Shown here: piece by piece, positions 23,789 through 31,908 of the stretch | Position numbering within the stretch: position 1 is the stretch's first letter | Layout of the letters: each line of letters starts with the position of its first letter | Source: DASPFV01 sp035620975 | Lineage (GTDB): Bacteria > Acidobacteriota > Vicinamibacteria > Vicinamibacterales > 2-12-FULL-66-21 | Reading direction: 5' to 3' | DNA length: 42,614 nt | Assembly (NCBI GenBank): GCA_035620975.1 | Contig: DASPFV010000030.1 | Location: 1-42,614 of the forward strand | Made by a program: the position numbers and the translations under genes | Notes under the pieces: generated by a model | What the model saw: only the letters and a program-made list of their open reading frames with translations | What the model was told of the DNA's origin: nothing | Databases searched by the model: none

Positions 23789-24900
23789 GACAGCGTCTGC
23801 ACCTCCACCGAGAGCACGGCGGGGAGATCCCGCACGATCGGCGTCCAGCTGTCGCCCGCGTCCGCCGAGACGTACACCTGGCCGCCCGTCGTTCCGAAGT
23901 ACACACCGCACGAATCCAGCGAGTCCACGGCCATCGCCTCCCGCAGCACGTTGACGTAGCAGTCGCGCTGCGGCAGCCCCCTGGTCAGCGGCTCCCATTC
24001 GCCGCCGCCCGATCGGCTCCGGTACACACGCAGCTTGCCCTCGGGCGGATAGTGCTCGGAATCGCTTTTGATCGGCACCACGTAGATGGTCTCGGGCTCG
24101 TGCGCGTGCACGTCAATCGGAAACCCGAAGTCGGTCGGCAGGTTGCCGCTCACCTCGCGCCAGTTCTCCCCGCCGTCGTCGCTTCGCATCACATCCCAGT
24201 GCTTCTGCATGAAGAGCACCTCCGGCCGCGCCCGGTGCATGGCGATGCGGTGCACGCAGTGACCGACCTCGGCCGCAGGCTCGGGGATCCCCTCCGATTG
24301 CAATCCTCTGTTGATGGGCCGCCACGTCGCCCCTTCGTCGTCCGTGCGAAACGCGCCCGCGGCGGAGATGGCAATGTAGAGGCGGCCCGGCTGGCTGGAG
24401 TCCTGGAGAATCGTGTGCAGGCCCAGTCCGCCGGCCCCCGGTTGCCAGTGCGGCCCCGACCCGTGGCGTCGAAGGCCCGAGAGCTCCTGCCATGTCTGGC
24501 CTCCGTCAGTCGTCTTGAACATGGCGGCGTCCTCGACGCCAGCATAGACGACGTCCGGGTCGGTGAGGGAGGGCTCGAGATGCCACACCCGCTTGAACTC
24601 CCAGGGATGCGGAGTGCCGTCATACCACTGATGCGTGCCCGGGACCCCGTCGTAGACGAACTTGTTCCCGACCGGTTCCCAGGTCGCGCCTCCGTCGTCC
24701 GACCGCTGGATGAGCTGACCGAACCAGCCGCTCGTCTGCGACGCGTACAGCCGGTCGGGATTCGCCGGCGAGCCCTTGACGTGGAAGATCTCCCAGCCCG
24801 CGAAAAGCGGACCGCTGACGTCCCACTGCTGCCGCTTTCCGTCGGACGTGAGAATGAATGCCCCTTTGCGCGTGCCGACGAGTACCCGCACTCCGCTCAT
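23785..24900 (-). CDS. BNR/Asp-box repeat beta-propeller protein (exo-alpha-sialidase-like), cytoplasmic
   Basis: A protein of 371 residues. The ATG at 24900 has GAGGAGG 8 nt upstream and gives MSGVRVLVGTRKGAFILTSDG; longer starts add no signal. At least six Asp-box-like turns follow the S-x-D-x-G-x-x-W pattern: SDDGGATWEPV, TTDGGQTWQEL, TDDEGATWRPI, SDDGGENWREV, SRSGGGEWEPL, SADAGDSWTPI. This indicates a six-bladed or larger propeller. The sialidase arginine triad and FRIP motif are not evident, so sialidase activity is unlikely. There is no signal peptide, which is odd for a BNR protein. It overlaps the MoaD-like gene by 4 bp. The GTRKGAF opening is typical of this propeller subgroup. Confidence 0.83.
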   Translation of the reverse strand: MSGVRVLVGTRKGAFILTSDGKRQQWDVSGPLFAGWEIFHVKGSPANPDRLYASQTSGWFGQLIQRSDDGGATWEPVGNKFVYDGVPGTHQWYDGTPHPWEFKRVWHLEPSLTDPDVVYAGVEDAAMFKTTDGGQTWQELSGLRRHGSGPHWQPGAGGLGLHTILQDSSQPGRLYIAISAAGAFRTDDEGATWRPINRGLQSEGIPEPAAEVGHCVHRIAMHRARPEVLFMQKHWDVMRSDDGGENWREVSGNLPTDFGFPIDVHAHEPETIYVVPIKSDSEHYPPEGKLRVYRSRSGGGEWEPLTRGLPQRDCYVNVLREAMAVDSLDSCGVYFGTTGGQVYVSADAGDSWTPIVRDLPAVLSVEVQTLS

Positions 24901-25069
24901 CCCGTTCGCCTCCTCTTCTTCGGGTGTCCCTGTATTCTCGATCAGACGGGCCACGAATTGAATGGCCCGATCCAATCCGCGATCCGCCGATTCTGTCGAG
25001 GTGGTGCAGCAGGGGACCCACAGCTGTGCCACGGCAGCCCCAGCGGTGAAGGCGGACCTGTCCCGAAGG

Positions 25070-26239
25070 TCACTGGATCAGCCAGCCCAGCGCCGCACCG
25101 GCCAGCACGAGCCAGGCCGAGTTGACTCGATACCGGATGAGCGCCACGCCGCTCGTCAGAGCTATCGCGATCGTCAGCGGATCCACCAGCGCGGCGCGGG
25201 CCAGCTGCCAGGAGACGACGGCCATCAGCGCCAGCGACGCGACATTGACGCCGTCGAGCACCGCGCCCGCGACCTCGGACTGCCGAATCCGCGGCACGAA
25301 GGGGCCGCTCAGCGCGACGAACACGAAGGCTGGCAGGAAGATCCCGATTGTGGCGATCATGGCGCCCGGGATGCCGCCGAGCACGTAGCCGATGAAGGTG
25401 GCCGTCGTGAAGACTGGCCCTGGTGTGACCTGGCCGACGGCCACCGCATCCAGGAGCTGCGGCCCGGTGAGCCAGCCCAGTCGCTCGACGAGATCGGCGC
25501 GCAGGAACGCGAGGAGGACGTAGCCGCTGCCGAAGAGGAGCGAGCCGGCCTTCAGGAAGACGAGGAACAGCGCTGATCGTTCGAACCCGGGCGGCGAGGT
25601 GACGGCCGTCGGGACGACGGCGAGGCTCGCCAGCACGGCCCCGACCGCCAGGAGAATTTTGGTTCCCGGAGCTTTCAGGACCGACGCCGACCTGACGCCC
25701 CCGGCGGCGAGCGCCGCGCCGGCGAGGATCGCGAGCTCGTGGACGCCGGCCGCGAAGGCCGCCATGGCGACGGTGCCCAGCACGGCAAGGGCCGGGGTCT
25801 TCAGCGCTGCGCGCCCGAGGCTCCAGAGCGCCTGCGCCACCACCGCGATGACCACCGGCTTGATGCCGTACAGCATCCCCTCGGCCGCGGGCAGTGTGCC
25901 ATACCGGACGTACGCCCAGGCGACGACCCCGACGATGAGGGCGGCAGGGAGAATGAAGGAGGCGCCGGCCACGAGAAGGCCGCGCCATCCTGCGCGGGCA
26001 TGGCCGATGTGAATGGCCATCTCGGTGGAGTTCGGTCCGGGTATGAGGTTCGTTGCGCCGAGATAGTCGAGGAACTGCTCCTGCGTGAGCCAGCGGCGGC
26101 GGGCGACGACCTCGTCCGCCATCATCGCGATGTGGACCGCCGGCCCGCCGAACGCCGTGGTCCCCAGGCGCACGAACAGCCGGGCAATCTCGGCGAGTGG
26201 CGTGTCGGAGCCCGGCGGGTGCGAGGCGGGCGCGTTCAC
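25070..26239 (-). CDS. chrA: CHR-family (ChrA-like) chromate/anion transporter, two-domain
   Basis: A protein of 389 residues from a GTG at 26239, 20 bp after the previous gene. A longer in-frame version reaching 26326 would overlap that gene. Two homologous CHR halves are visible: half 1 has TTAFGGPAVHIAMM and NLIPGPNSTEMAIHIG, half 2 has AGSLLFGSGYVLLAFL and GQVTPGPVFTTATFIGY. About ten hydrophobic segments are spread over both. Long ChrA proteins export chromate and some export sulfate or unknown anions. No chrB or other chromate-resistance gene is nearby, so chromate as the true substrate is not proven. No good Shine-Dalgarno site precedes the GTG, consistent with translation following the gene upstream. 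Confidence 0.85.
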   Translation of the reverse strand: MNAPASHPPGSDTPLAEIARLFVRLGTTAFGGPAVHIAMMADEVVARRRWLTQEQFLDYLGATNLIPGPNSTEMAIHIGHARAGWRGLLVAGASFILPAALIVGVVAWAYVRYGTLPAAEGMLYGIKPVVIAVVAQALWSLGRAALKTPALAVLGTVAMAAFAAGVHELAILAGAALAAGGVRSASVLKAPGTKILLAVGAVLASLAVVPTAVTSPPGFERSALFLVFLKAGSLLFGSGYVLLAFLRADLVERLGWLTGPQLLDAVAVGQVTPGPVFTTATFIGYVLGGIPGAMIATIGIFLPAFVFVALSGPFVPRIRQSEVAGAVLDGVNVASLALMAVVSWQLARAALVDPLTIAIALTSGVALIRYRVNSAWLVLAGAALGWLIQ

Positions 26240-26259
26240 GTGACTGCGGCCGCGCGGCG

Positions 26260-27522
26260 TCAGTGCGGGCTGCCCTGTCTCGCCACGGCGCCCCCCTTCA
26301 TGACGAACACCACCCGTTCCATGCATGTGATGTCTGCGAGCGGATCGCCGGCAACAGCCACGAGGTCGGCCAGCTTGCCTGGTGCGATCGCACCGCGGTC
26401 GTCGACGCCGAGCAGATCCGCCGCGTTCACGGTTGCGCTTCGAATCGCCTCGAGCGGGCTCATCCCGTACGCCACATACGCGGCGAACTCGCGCCCGTTC
26501 TGCCCGTGCGGATAGACCGCGGCGTCGGTGCCGAAGGCGATCTTCACCCCGGCCTGGATCGCGCGCCTGTGGCTGGCTTTGGCGAGCGGGATCACCTCGC
26601 GGGCCTTGGCAGCTATCGGGGGCGGGAGCACGTCCGGCTGCATGGCTGTCAGCAGGTAGGCCGTAGGCACCAGATACGTCCCCTTCTGCTTCATCAGCGC
26701 AATCGTCTCGTCGGTCAGCATCGACCCGTGGTCAATCGACGAGACACCGGCCCTGACCGCCGCGAGGATGCCCGCTTCGCCGTGGCCGTGCGCGGCGACC
26801 TTCATGCCGTGCCTGGTGGCCTCCTGGACAGCCGCCGACAGCTCCGCGTCCGACATCTGCTGGGCGCCGACTGTCGCCTCGAACGACAGCACGCCCGCCG
26901 TGGCGCACAGCTTGATGACTTTGGCGCCGTGCCGAACCTGATAACGCACCGCGCGCAGAACGGCGTCGGGGCCGTCGGCGATGCCACCTTCCGGTCCGCG
27001 CTCCAGGATGCCCGGCGCCCAACCCGTATCGTCGCAGTGGCCGCCGGTGATGCCGATCGAATGAGCGGCCGGAATCATCCGGGGTCCGGGCACCATCCCG
27101 GCATCGATGGCCCGCATCAGGGAGATGTCCGCGAAGCCTCCGGCCCCGACGTCGCGGACGGTCGTGAATCCGGCTTCGAGGGTGCGCTTCGCGTTGCGCG
27201 CGCCTCGCAGCGCGGAATCGCCGGGGAGCTCGCGGACGGCTCGCCCGACCCAGTCGCCCTCGATATCCATGGTGAGGTGTGTATGCGCATCGATGAGGCC
27301 GGGAAGCAGCGTGACGTCGCCGAGATCGATCACGGGCGCTCCGGCCGGCGCCGGCCCCCCGACGCTCGTGATGCGGCCGTCCTGGATGGTGACCACGGCG
27401 GGGCTGCGCATCTGGCCTGCGGCGACGTCGAGCCACCGGGCCGCGCGCACGACCGTGGCGCTCTGCGCGAACGCCGAAGACCCGAGGAAGAGAAAGAGGA
27501 ACACCCATGAGGCACGCTTCAT
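26260..27522 (-). CDS. Exported COG1228-type amidohydrolase (Xaa-dipeptidase/imidazolonepropionase-like)
   Basis: A protein of 420 residues with a signal peptide (MKRASWVFLFLFLGSSAFAQ). Metal and catalytic residues are in place: His80-x-His82 in LIDAHTHLTM, Lys204 in AKVIKLCATAGV (carboxylated Lys), His245/His247 in AAHGHG, His265 in SIDHGSM, Asp333 in FGTDAAVYPHG. This set matches the COG1228 prolidase-like amidohydrolases, several of which cleave L-Xaa-L-Xaa dipeptides. ChrA follows by 20 bp. No Shine-Dalgarno site precedes the ATG. The start codon lies in one arm of a perfect 11-bp inverted repeat (27500-27529), so initiation may be controlled by RNA folding. A GTG at codon 7 could act as an alternative start that keeps most of the signal peptide. 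Confidence 0.88.
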   Translation of the reverse strand: MKRASWVFLFLFLGSSAFAQSATVVRAARWLDVAAGQMRSPAVVTIQDGRITSVGGPAPAGAPVIDLGDVTLLPGLIDAHTHLTMDIEGDWVGRAVRELPGDSALRGARNAKRTLEAGFTTVRDVGAGGFADISLMRAIDAGMVPGPRMIPAAHSIGITGGHCDDTGWAPGILERGPEGGIADGPDAVLRAVRYQVRHGAKVIKLCATAGVLSFEATVGAQQMSDAELSAAVQEATRHGMKVAAHGHGEAGILAAVRAGVSSIDHGSMLTDETIALMKQKGTYLVPTAYLLTAMQPDVLPPPIAAKAREVIPLAKASHRRAIQAGVKIAFGTDAAVYPHGQNGREFAAYVAYGMSPLEAIRSATVNAADLLGVDDRGAIAPGKLADLVAVAGDPLADITCMERVVFVMKGGAVARQGSPH

Positions 27523-27529
27523 GGGTGTT
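27500..27529 (-). promoter_or_regulatory. Perfect 11-bp inverted repeat spanning the amidohydrolase start codon
   Basis: AACACCCATGA (27500-27510) and TCATGGGTGTT (27519-27529) are perfect reverse complements with an 8-nt loop. On the mRNA the 5' arm contains the AUG of the amidohydrolase and the 3' arm covers codons 4-7. A folded hairpin would hide the start codon. A DNA-binding palindrome is the alternative. Confidence 0.55.
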
Positions 27530-27600
27530 GATTGTCTGATGGGGAGGGACAGGCGTCAATCAGGTGGACTGGGTGACGTGCCCTCGGAGTGAGATGTACC

Positions 27601-27627
27601 AGGTGCGAGAGGTGCGAGGTGCGAAAG
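27601..27627. repeat. AGGTGCGA short tandem repeat
   Basis: Three copies of an 8-10 nt AGGTGCGA unit lie in the 170-bp divergent gap between the amidohydrolase and the second DUF5916 gene. They resemble the GGTTC-type intergenic repeats in length and placement. Confidence 0.5.
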
Positions 27628-27692
27628 GCCGCACCCGAACGACCGCGGCCAGGTTGTTCCCTGGATGCAAAGCCGGTAGCATTCGGTGATAG

Positions 27693-29966
27693 ATGCGAGC
27701 TCAACGAGGGAAGCCCCGATACGTGGCTGGCCTGGTGGCCGGCGCGATCCTGCTTGGAGGCGTCGATACCGCGGCGCAGGACGGCATGAGCCCCACGCCT
27801 GTCGCGCCCCCGGTCATGACACGGGATGCAGCCGGCCACGTGACCATCCGTGCGATCCGGGTCGAGGCCGCCCCGCACGTCGACGGCGTGCTGGACGAGG
27901 AGCTCTATCGCACCCTGGAGCCGATCACCGGGTTCATCCAGCAGGATCCGGACGAGGGTCAGCTCGCCACCGAGCCTACGCTGGTCTGGTTGCTCTTCGA
28001 TCAGCGCACCATTTACATCTCGGCCCGCTGCCTCGACTCCCAGCCGTCGCGGATCGTCGCCAACGACATGCGGCGCGACGGCCGCAACGTCAGCCAGAAC
28101 GACAACCTCAGCGTCGTCCTCGACACGTTCCACGATCGACGCAACGGCTACGAGTTCCTGGTGAACTCGATCGGGGGGATGTGGGACTCGCAGCTCACCG
28201 ACGAGCGCGACGCCAACCGGGACTGGAACACGATCTGGGTCTCCCGGAGCCGCCGCGACGACAAGGGCTGGACGGTGGAGATGGCCATCCCCTTCCGGTC
28301 ACTGCGGTATCGGGGCAGCGGGCCGCAGGTCTGGGGCATCAACATCCGGCGCAACGTCCGGTGGAAGAACGAGCTGTCGTATCTCAGCCCTGTTCCACGC
28401 CAGTACGGCGCCCGCGGCATCCTCCGCCTCTCGCAGGCCGCCACGCTCGTCGGGCTGGAGGCGCCCCCCACAGCCCTGAACCTCGACATCAAGCCCTACA
28501 CGCTCGGCAGCGTCAGCGCCGATCGGGTGATCGATCCGGGATTCACGAACGAGCTCGACGGGAATGCCGGCTTCGACCTGAAGTACGTCATGGCGCAGCG
28601 CCTGACGGCGGACTTCACTTACCGCACGGACTTCGCTCAGGTGGAAGACGACGATCTCCAGGTGAACCTGACGCGCTTCAACCTGTTCTTCCCGGAGAAG
28701 CGGGAGTTCTTCCTCGAAGGGCAGGGCATCTTCGCATTCGGCGGCGCGCAGACGACCTCCACCACCGGCAACGCCCCGTCGAACACGCCCGTGCTCTTCT
28801 TCAGCCGCCGCATCGGCCTGAGCGGCAGTCGTGTCGTCCCCATGGATGTCGGCGGGCGCCTGACGGGGCGCGTGGGGCGCTACACCATCGGCGTGCTGGA
28901 CGTGAAGACCGACGACGAGCCGGAAGCCTCGGCCTTCGAGACCAACTTCGCCGTCGTCCGGGTGAAGCGCGACATCCTCCGCCGCAGCTACGTGGGCGTG
29001 CTGGGCACCTACCGCAATCCGACGGTGTCGGGCACGAACGACAACGGCGCGTTCGGGATCGACACCAACCTGTCCTTCTACACGAACCTCAACATCCTCG
29101 GCTACTACGCGGAGACGCGCACGCCGGGCATCGACGAAAGCGAGCGCAGCTACCGCGGACGGTTCGACTACGACGCGGATCTGCTGGGCATCCAGGTCGA
29201 GCGACTCAAGGTGGGCGAGGGCTTCAACCCCGAGGTCGGCTTTCTGCGCCGCACGGATTTCATCCAGAACCTGGCGCAGCTGCGCGTCAGCCGCCGCCCG
29301 CGAACGCGGTCAGCGATCAGGAAGATCAGCCTGGAGTCCGGGCTCGAGTACATCACGAACAACGACGAGCAGCTCGAGAACCGTCAGGCCCGGCTCGGCG
29401 TGCGGACCGAGATGCAGAGCGGTGACTCGTGGAACGTGCAGTACGCGCGCGACTTCGAATGGGTGGACGAGCCGTTCACCATCGTCGGCCTCCAGGTGCC
29501 GGGGGGGGCGTATCACTTCTCGACCATGCGCGGCGGGTACACGCTCGGAACCCAGCGGAGGATCTCGGGAGAAATCAGCGCCGCCCGCGGGACCTTCTAC
29601 GACGGCGACCGCACGGAGCTCTCCTATCGCGGACGGGCAGAGATCTCGTCGCGGCTCTCGGTCGAGCCGACGGTCTCCCTGAACTGGGTGGACCTGCCGG
29701 CCGGCCGGGTCACGGCCACCCTCGTGAGCGGCCGCGGCACGCTGTCGTTCACGCCGCGCATGCTGGTCGCCGCCCTGATTCAGTACAACTCGGCCGCCAA
29801 CCTCATCACGACCAACATCCGCTACCGCTGGGAGTACCACCCGGGCAGCGAGCTGTTCGTCGTCTACAGCGACGGCCGCGACACGCGTCACGCATTCGGG
29901 GGTGAGTTCCCCAGCCTCCTCAACAGGGGATTCACGATCAAGCTCACGCGCCTGTTCAGGATGTGA
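27693..29966 (+). CDS. DUF5916 outer-membrane protein with N-terminal CBM9-like domain (copy 2)
   Basis: A protein of 757 residues with a signal peptide (YVAGLVAGAILLGGVDTAAQ). The CBM9-like sandwich spans about 55-240: PHVDGVLDEELYRTLEP, NDNLSVVLDTFHDRRNGYEF, MAIPFRSLRYRG. The DUF5916 barrel region shows the family motifs LFFPEKREFFLEGQGIFAF and LFFSRRIGLSGSRVVP. It ends in GFTIKLTRLFRM, which is less canonical than copy 1 because the last residue is Met and not Phe. A weak TAGCAT box lies 10 nt before the ATG and there is no Shine-Dalgarno site. It is read divergently from the amidohydrolase and convergently with the M14 peptidase. Proximity to exported peptidase and amidohydrolase genes hints at a peptide-related surface function, without proof. 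Confidence 0.87.
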   Translation: MRAQRGKPRYVAGLVAGAILLGGVDTAAQDGMSPTPVAPPVMTRDAAGHVTIRAIRVEAAPHVDGVLDEELYRTLEPITGFIQQDPDEGQLATEPTLVWLLFDQRTIYISARCLDSQPSRIVANDMRRDGRNVSQNDNLSVVLDTFHDRRNGYEFLVNSIGGMWDSQLTDERDANRDWNTIWVSRSRRDDKGWTVEMAIPFRSLRYRGSGPQVWGINIRRNVRWKNELSYLSPVPRQYGARGILRLSQAATLVGLEAPPTALNLDIKPYTLGSVSADRVIDPGFTNELDGNAGFDLKYVMAQRLTADFTYRTDFAQVEDDDLQVNLTRFNLFFPEKREFFLEGQGIFAFGGAQTTSTTGNAPSNTPVLFFSRRIGLSGSRVVPMDVGGRLTGRVGRYTIGVLDVKTDDEPEASAFETNFAVVRVKRDILRRSYVGVLGTYRNPTVSGTNDNGAFGIDTNLSFYTNLNILGYYAETRTPGIDESERSYRGRFDYDADLLGIQVERLKVGEGFNPEVGFLRRTDFIQNLAQLRVSRRPRTRSAIRKISLESGLEYITNNDEQLENRQARLGVRTEMQSGDSWNVQYARDFEWVDEPFTIVGLQVPGGAYHFSTMRGGYTLGTQRRISGEISAARGTFYDGDRTELSYRGRAEISSRLSVEPTVSLNWVDLPAGRVTATLVSGRGTLSFTPRMLVAALIQYNSAANLITTNIRYRWEYHPGSELFVVYSDGRDTRHAFGGEFPSLLNRGFTIKLTRLFRM

Positions 29967-29993
29967 GGCTGTCGCGGGTCGCAGTTCGCACGG

Positions 29994-31883
29994 CTACCTG
30001 AGGTCGATCGAGCGCCGATCGACGCCGCCGCGGGTCGAGGCGATCGAGAGGGACGCCTCGCCCGCGCCCTTGACCTGCCAGGATACCCGCTTCGTCTCAC
30101 CCGGCTGCAGCCAGCCGATCTCGATCGAGGGCCGCTGTGCCGGCGTGCCTTCCGGCCGCGAGGCGAGCGTCTGGCCCTTCGCCAGGGTGATCGTGCACGT
30201 GTCGGGCTTGACCATCTTGACGCGCTGCGCGATCTCGAGCGCCGTCGGCATGAGCCCCTCGTTGGTGACGCCCAGCTCGACGTCGTACAGATCGTCGGCG
30301 GCCGCGGCGCGTCTGGCCGAGGCGGAGGCGATACGGACCTGCGGGAGCTGCCGGGCGAGGTACACGTTGAACATCGCCTCGTTCCGCGCCCAGGTCGCGA
30401 GCAGATCGGGCGGGGGATTCTGCAGGTAGAACTTCGGATTGAACCCGCCGATCTCGACTTCGCCAAGCGTCGGGTGGCGGTAGGGGGTCCAGCCCAGGAA
30501 GTCCGCCCTGCCGGGCCGCTGCTCGTCATGCCACCGCAGCAGCTCCCATTCGTCGAACCGGCCGTCCTTGTCGTAGTCCACGAACCGGCCGCCGTTCCAG
30601 ATTTCGTTGCCGTACCAGGGCGTGCCGTAATACGCGTACCCGAAATCCGGACCATGACCGAAGAGCGGCGTCGGCCGCGGATCCTCCCCGGTGATCGGGT
30701 TCCGCCCGCCCCGCGTGGCGTAGACGTAGTAGGTGTCCCCGGCCCAGGGATACCCGGTAATTTCCAGCCCCCTGGCGTCGAACTTCCGGATCAGCTCGAG
30801 ATCGGATGGCAGCATCGACTCCTCGCTCCGGCTGGTCGAGGGGCCCCGGAGGATCATCGGCACGGCCGTGTCGAGCGACTGCACGATCGCGACATTGGGG
30901 TGCGTCATGAGGAACATGAACGTCGCGCGCGTCTCGGGCTCCGACAAGGGGTACTCGCCCGCGCCACCCTGCGTGTACCCGCGCCCGGTTTCCTCGACCA
31001 TCGGCCGCCAGTTCTCGGGATAGTTGCGGTGGAGATCGAGCCCGCCGATGCCGTCCTCGTTGTACCGGCCGTCGCCGTCGTTGTCGACGCCCTCGCTGTA
31101 CACCTCGTAATCGCCCTTACCGTCGCCCACCCGCCGCATGGCCCGCCCCTTCGGATCTTTCGGATCCTTGACGAACGCGCCCTTGCCCTGGCCGACCACG
31201 CGGCGCATCTGGCGGATGAAGCCGTCGCCGTCGAGATCCTCTCCCGCGTCCTCGTCCAGCAGGCCGTCGCCGTCGTTGTCGTAAGGACGGACGGTGCTCC
31301 GCAGCGTCTGCGCCGTCAGGTGGTAGAGCGTCGCGCCATCCGGGTTGTTGTGCGGCCGTGCGTAGATCGTTTTCGTGTCGATCAGCCGCGTAATCGCGTC
31401 GTCCTTGCCATAGCCGGATAGCAGGTGGTCGATGAAGTAGAGGGTCGCCTCGATGCCGCTGATCTCGCCGGCATGGCGCCCACCCTCGATGTAGAACGCC
31501 GGCTTGTCGGTGTGCTTGCCCGTCTGCTTGCCCGTAATCGTCAGCTGCCAGAGGTCGCGCCCCTCGAACGACTGGCCCGCGCTGTAGAGATCGACGATGT
31601 GGGAATATGTCTTTGCCCACGTTCGGAGCAGGTCGACCGTCTCGTCGTAGGTGTGGAAGTGGTCGAAATCGATTCGGCCCGGCGTGACCGGCCTGACCTG
31701 GGGATAGTCGGTCCGCATGAACGCCGACGCCCCGTCCCGCGCGCCCCCGACGCGGTGCATTACAGGCTTCTTCGCGTCTGCCGCCGCATCGCTCGGCGGG
31801 GCCTGACTGCTCATCGACCCGATCGCCAGTCCCAGGGCGGCGGCCGTGGCTCCCATGGTCCGCGCGCGTTGTCGGAACAGCAT
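29994..31883 (-). CDS. Exported M14-family zinc carboxypeptidase with EF-hand-like loops
   Basis: A protein of 629 residues. The ATG at 31883 follows a strong AGGAGGAG site; a start at 31922 would overlap the GH39 stop. Signal peptide residues 1-25. M14 motifs: GGRHAGE (His137, Glu140), RPHNNPDG (175-183), GLDLHRNYPENW (282-292; Asn is usual where His285 stands), YPLSEPETRA, and GEVEIGGF for the catalytic Glu. The strand that normally carries the third zinc ligand reads VQSLDTAVPMILRG, with Asp338 where relatives have His. Three DxDxDG loops (about 202-212, 216-222, 267-277, plus DYDKDGRFDEWE later) look like calcium sites inserted in the catalytic domain. It lies 25 bp after GH39 and is the last gene of that operon. 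Activity may be altered by the Asp. Confidence 0.85.
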   Translation of the reverse strand: MLFRQRARTMGATAAALGLAIGSMSSQAPPSDAAADAKKPVMHRVGGARDGASAFMRTDYPQVRPVTPGRIDFDHFHTYDETVDLLRTWAKTYSHIVDLYSAGQSFEGRDLWQLTITGKQTGKHTDKPAFYIEGGRHAGEISGIEATLYFIDHLLSGYGKDDAITRLIDTKTIYARPHNNPDGATLYHLTAQTLRSTVRPYDNDGDGLLDEDAGEDLDGDGFIRQMRRVVGQGKGAFVKDPKDPKGRAMRRVGDGKGDYEVYSEGVDNDGDGRYNEDGIGGLDLHRNYPENWRPMVEETGRGYTQGGAGEYPLSEPETRATFMFLMTHPNVAIVQSLDTAVPMILRGPSTSRSEESMLPSDLELIRKFDARGLEITGYPWAGDTYYVYATRGGRNPITGEDPRPTPLFGHGPDFGYAYYGTPWYGNEIWNGGRFVDYDKDGRFDEWELLRWHDEQRPGRADFLGWTPYRHPTLGEVEIGGFNPKFYLQNPPPDLLATWARNEAMFNVYLARQLPQVRIASASARRAAAADDLYDVELGVTNEGLMPTALEIAQRVKMVKPDTCTITLAKGQTLASRPEGTPAQRPSIEIGWLQPGETKRVSWQVKGAGEASLSIASTRGGVDRRSIDLR

Positions 31884-31908
31884 CACGTCTCCTCCTGCGC
31901 GGTGGCGG

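Noticed and set aside
23785..24900. Active sialidase
   Set aside because: Asp-boxes are present but the arginine triad, FRIP motif and a signal peptide are not evident.
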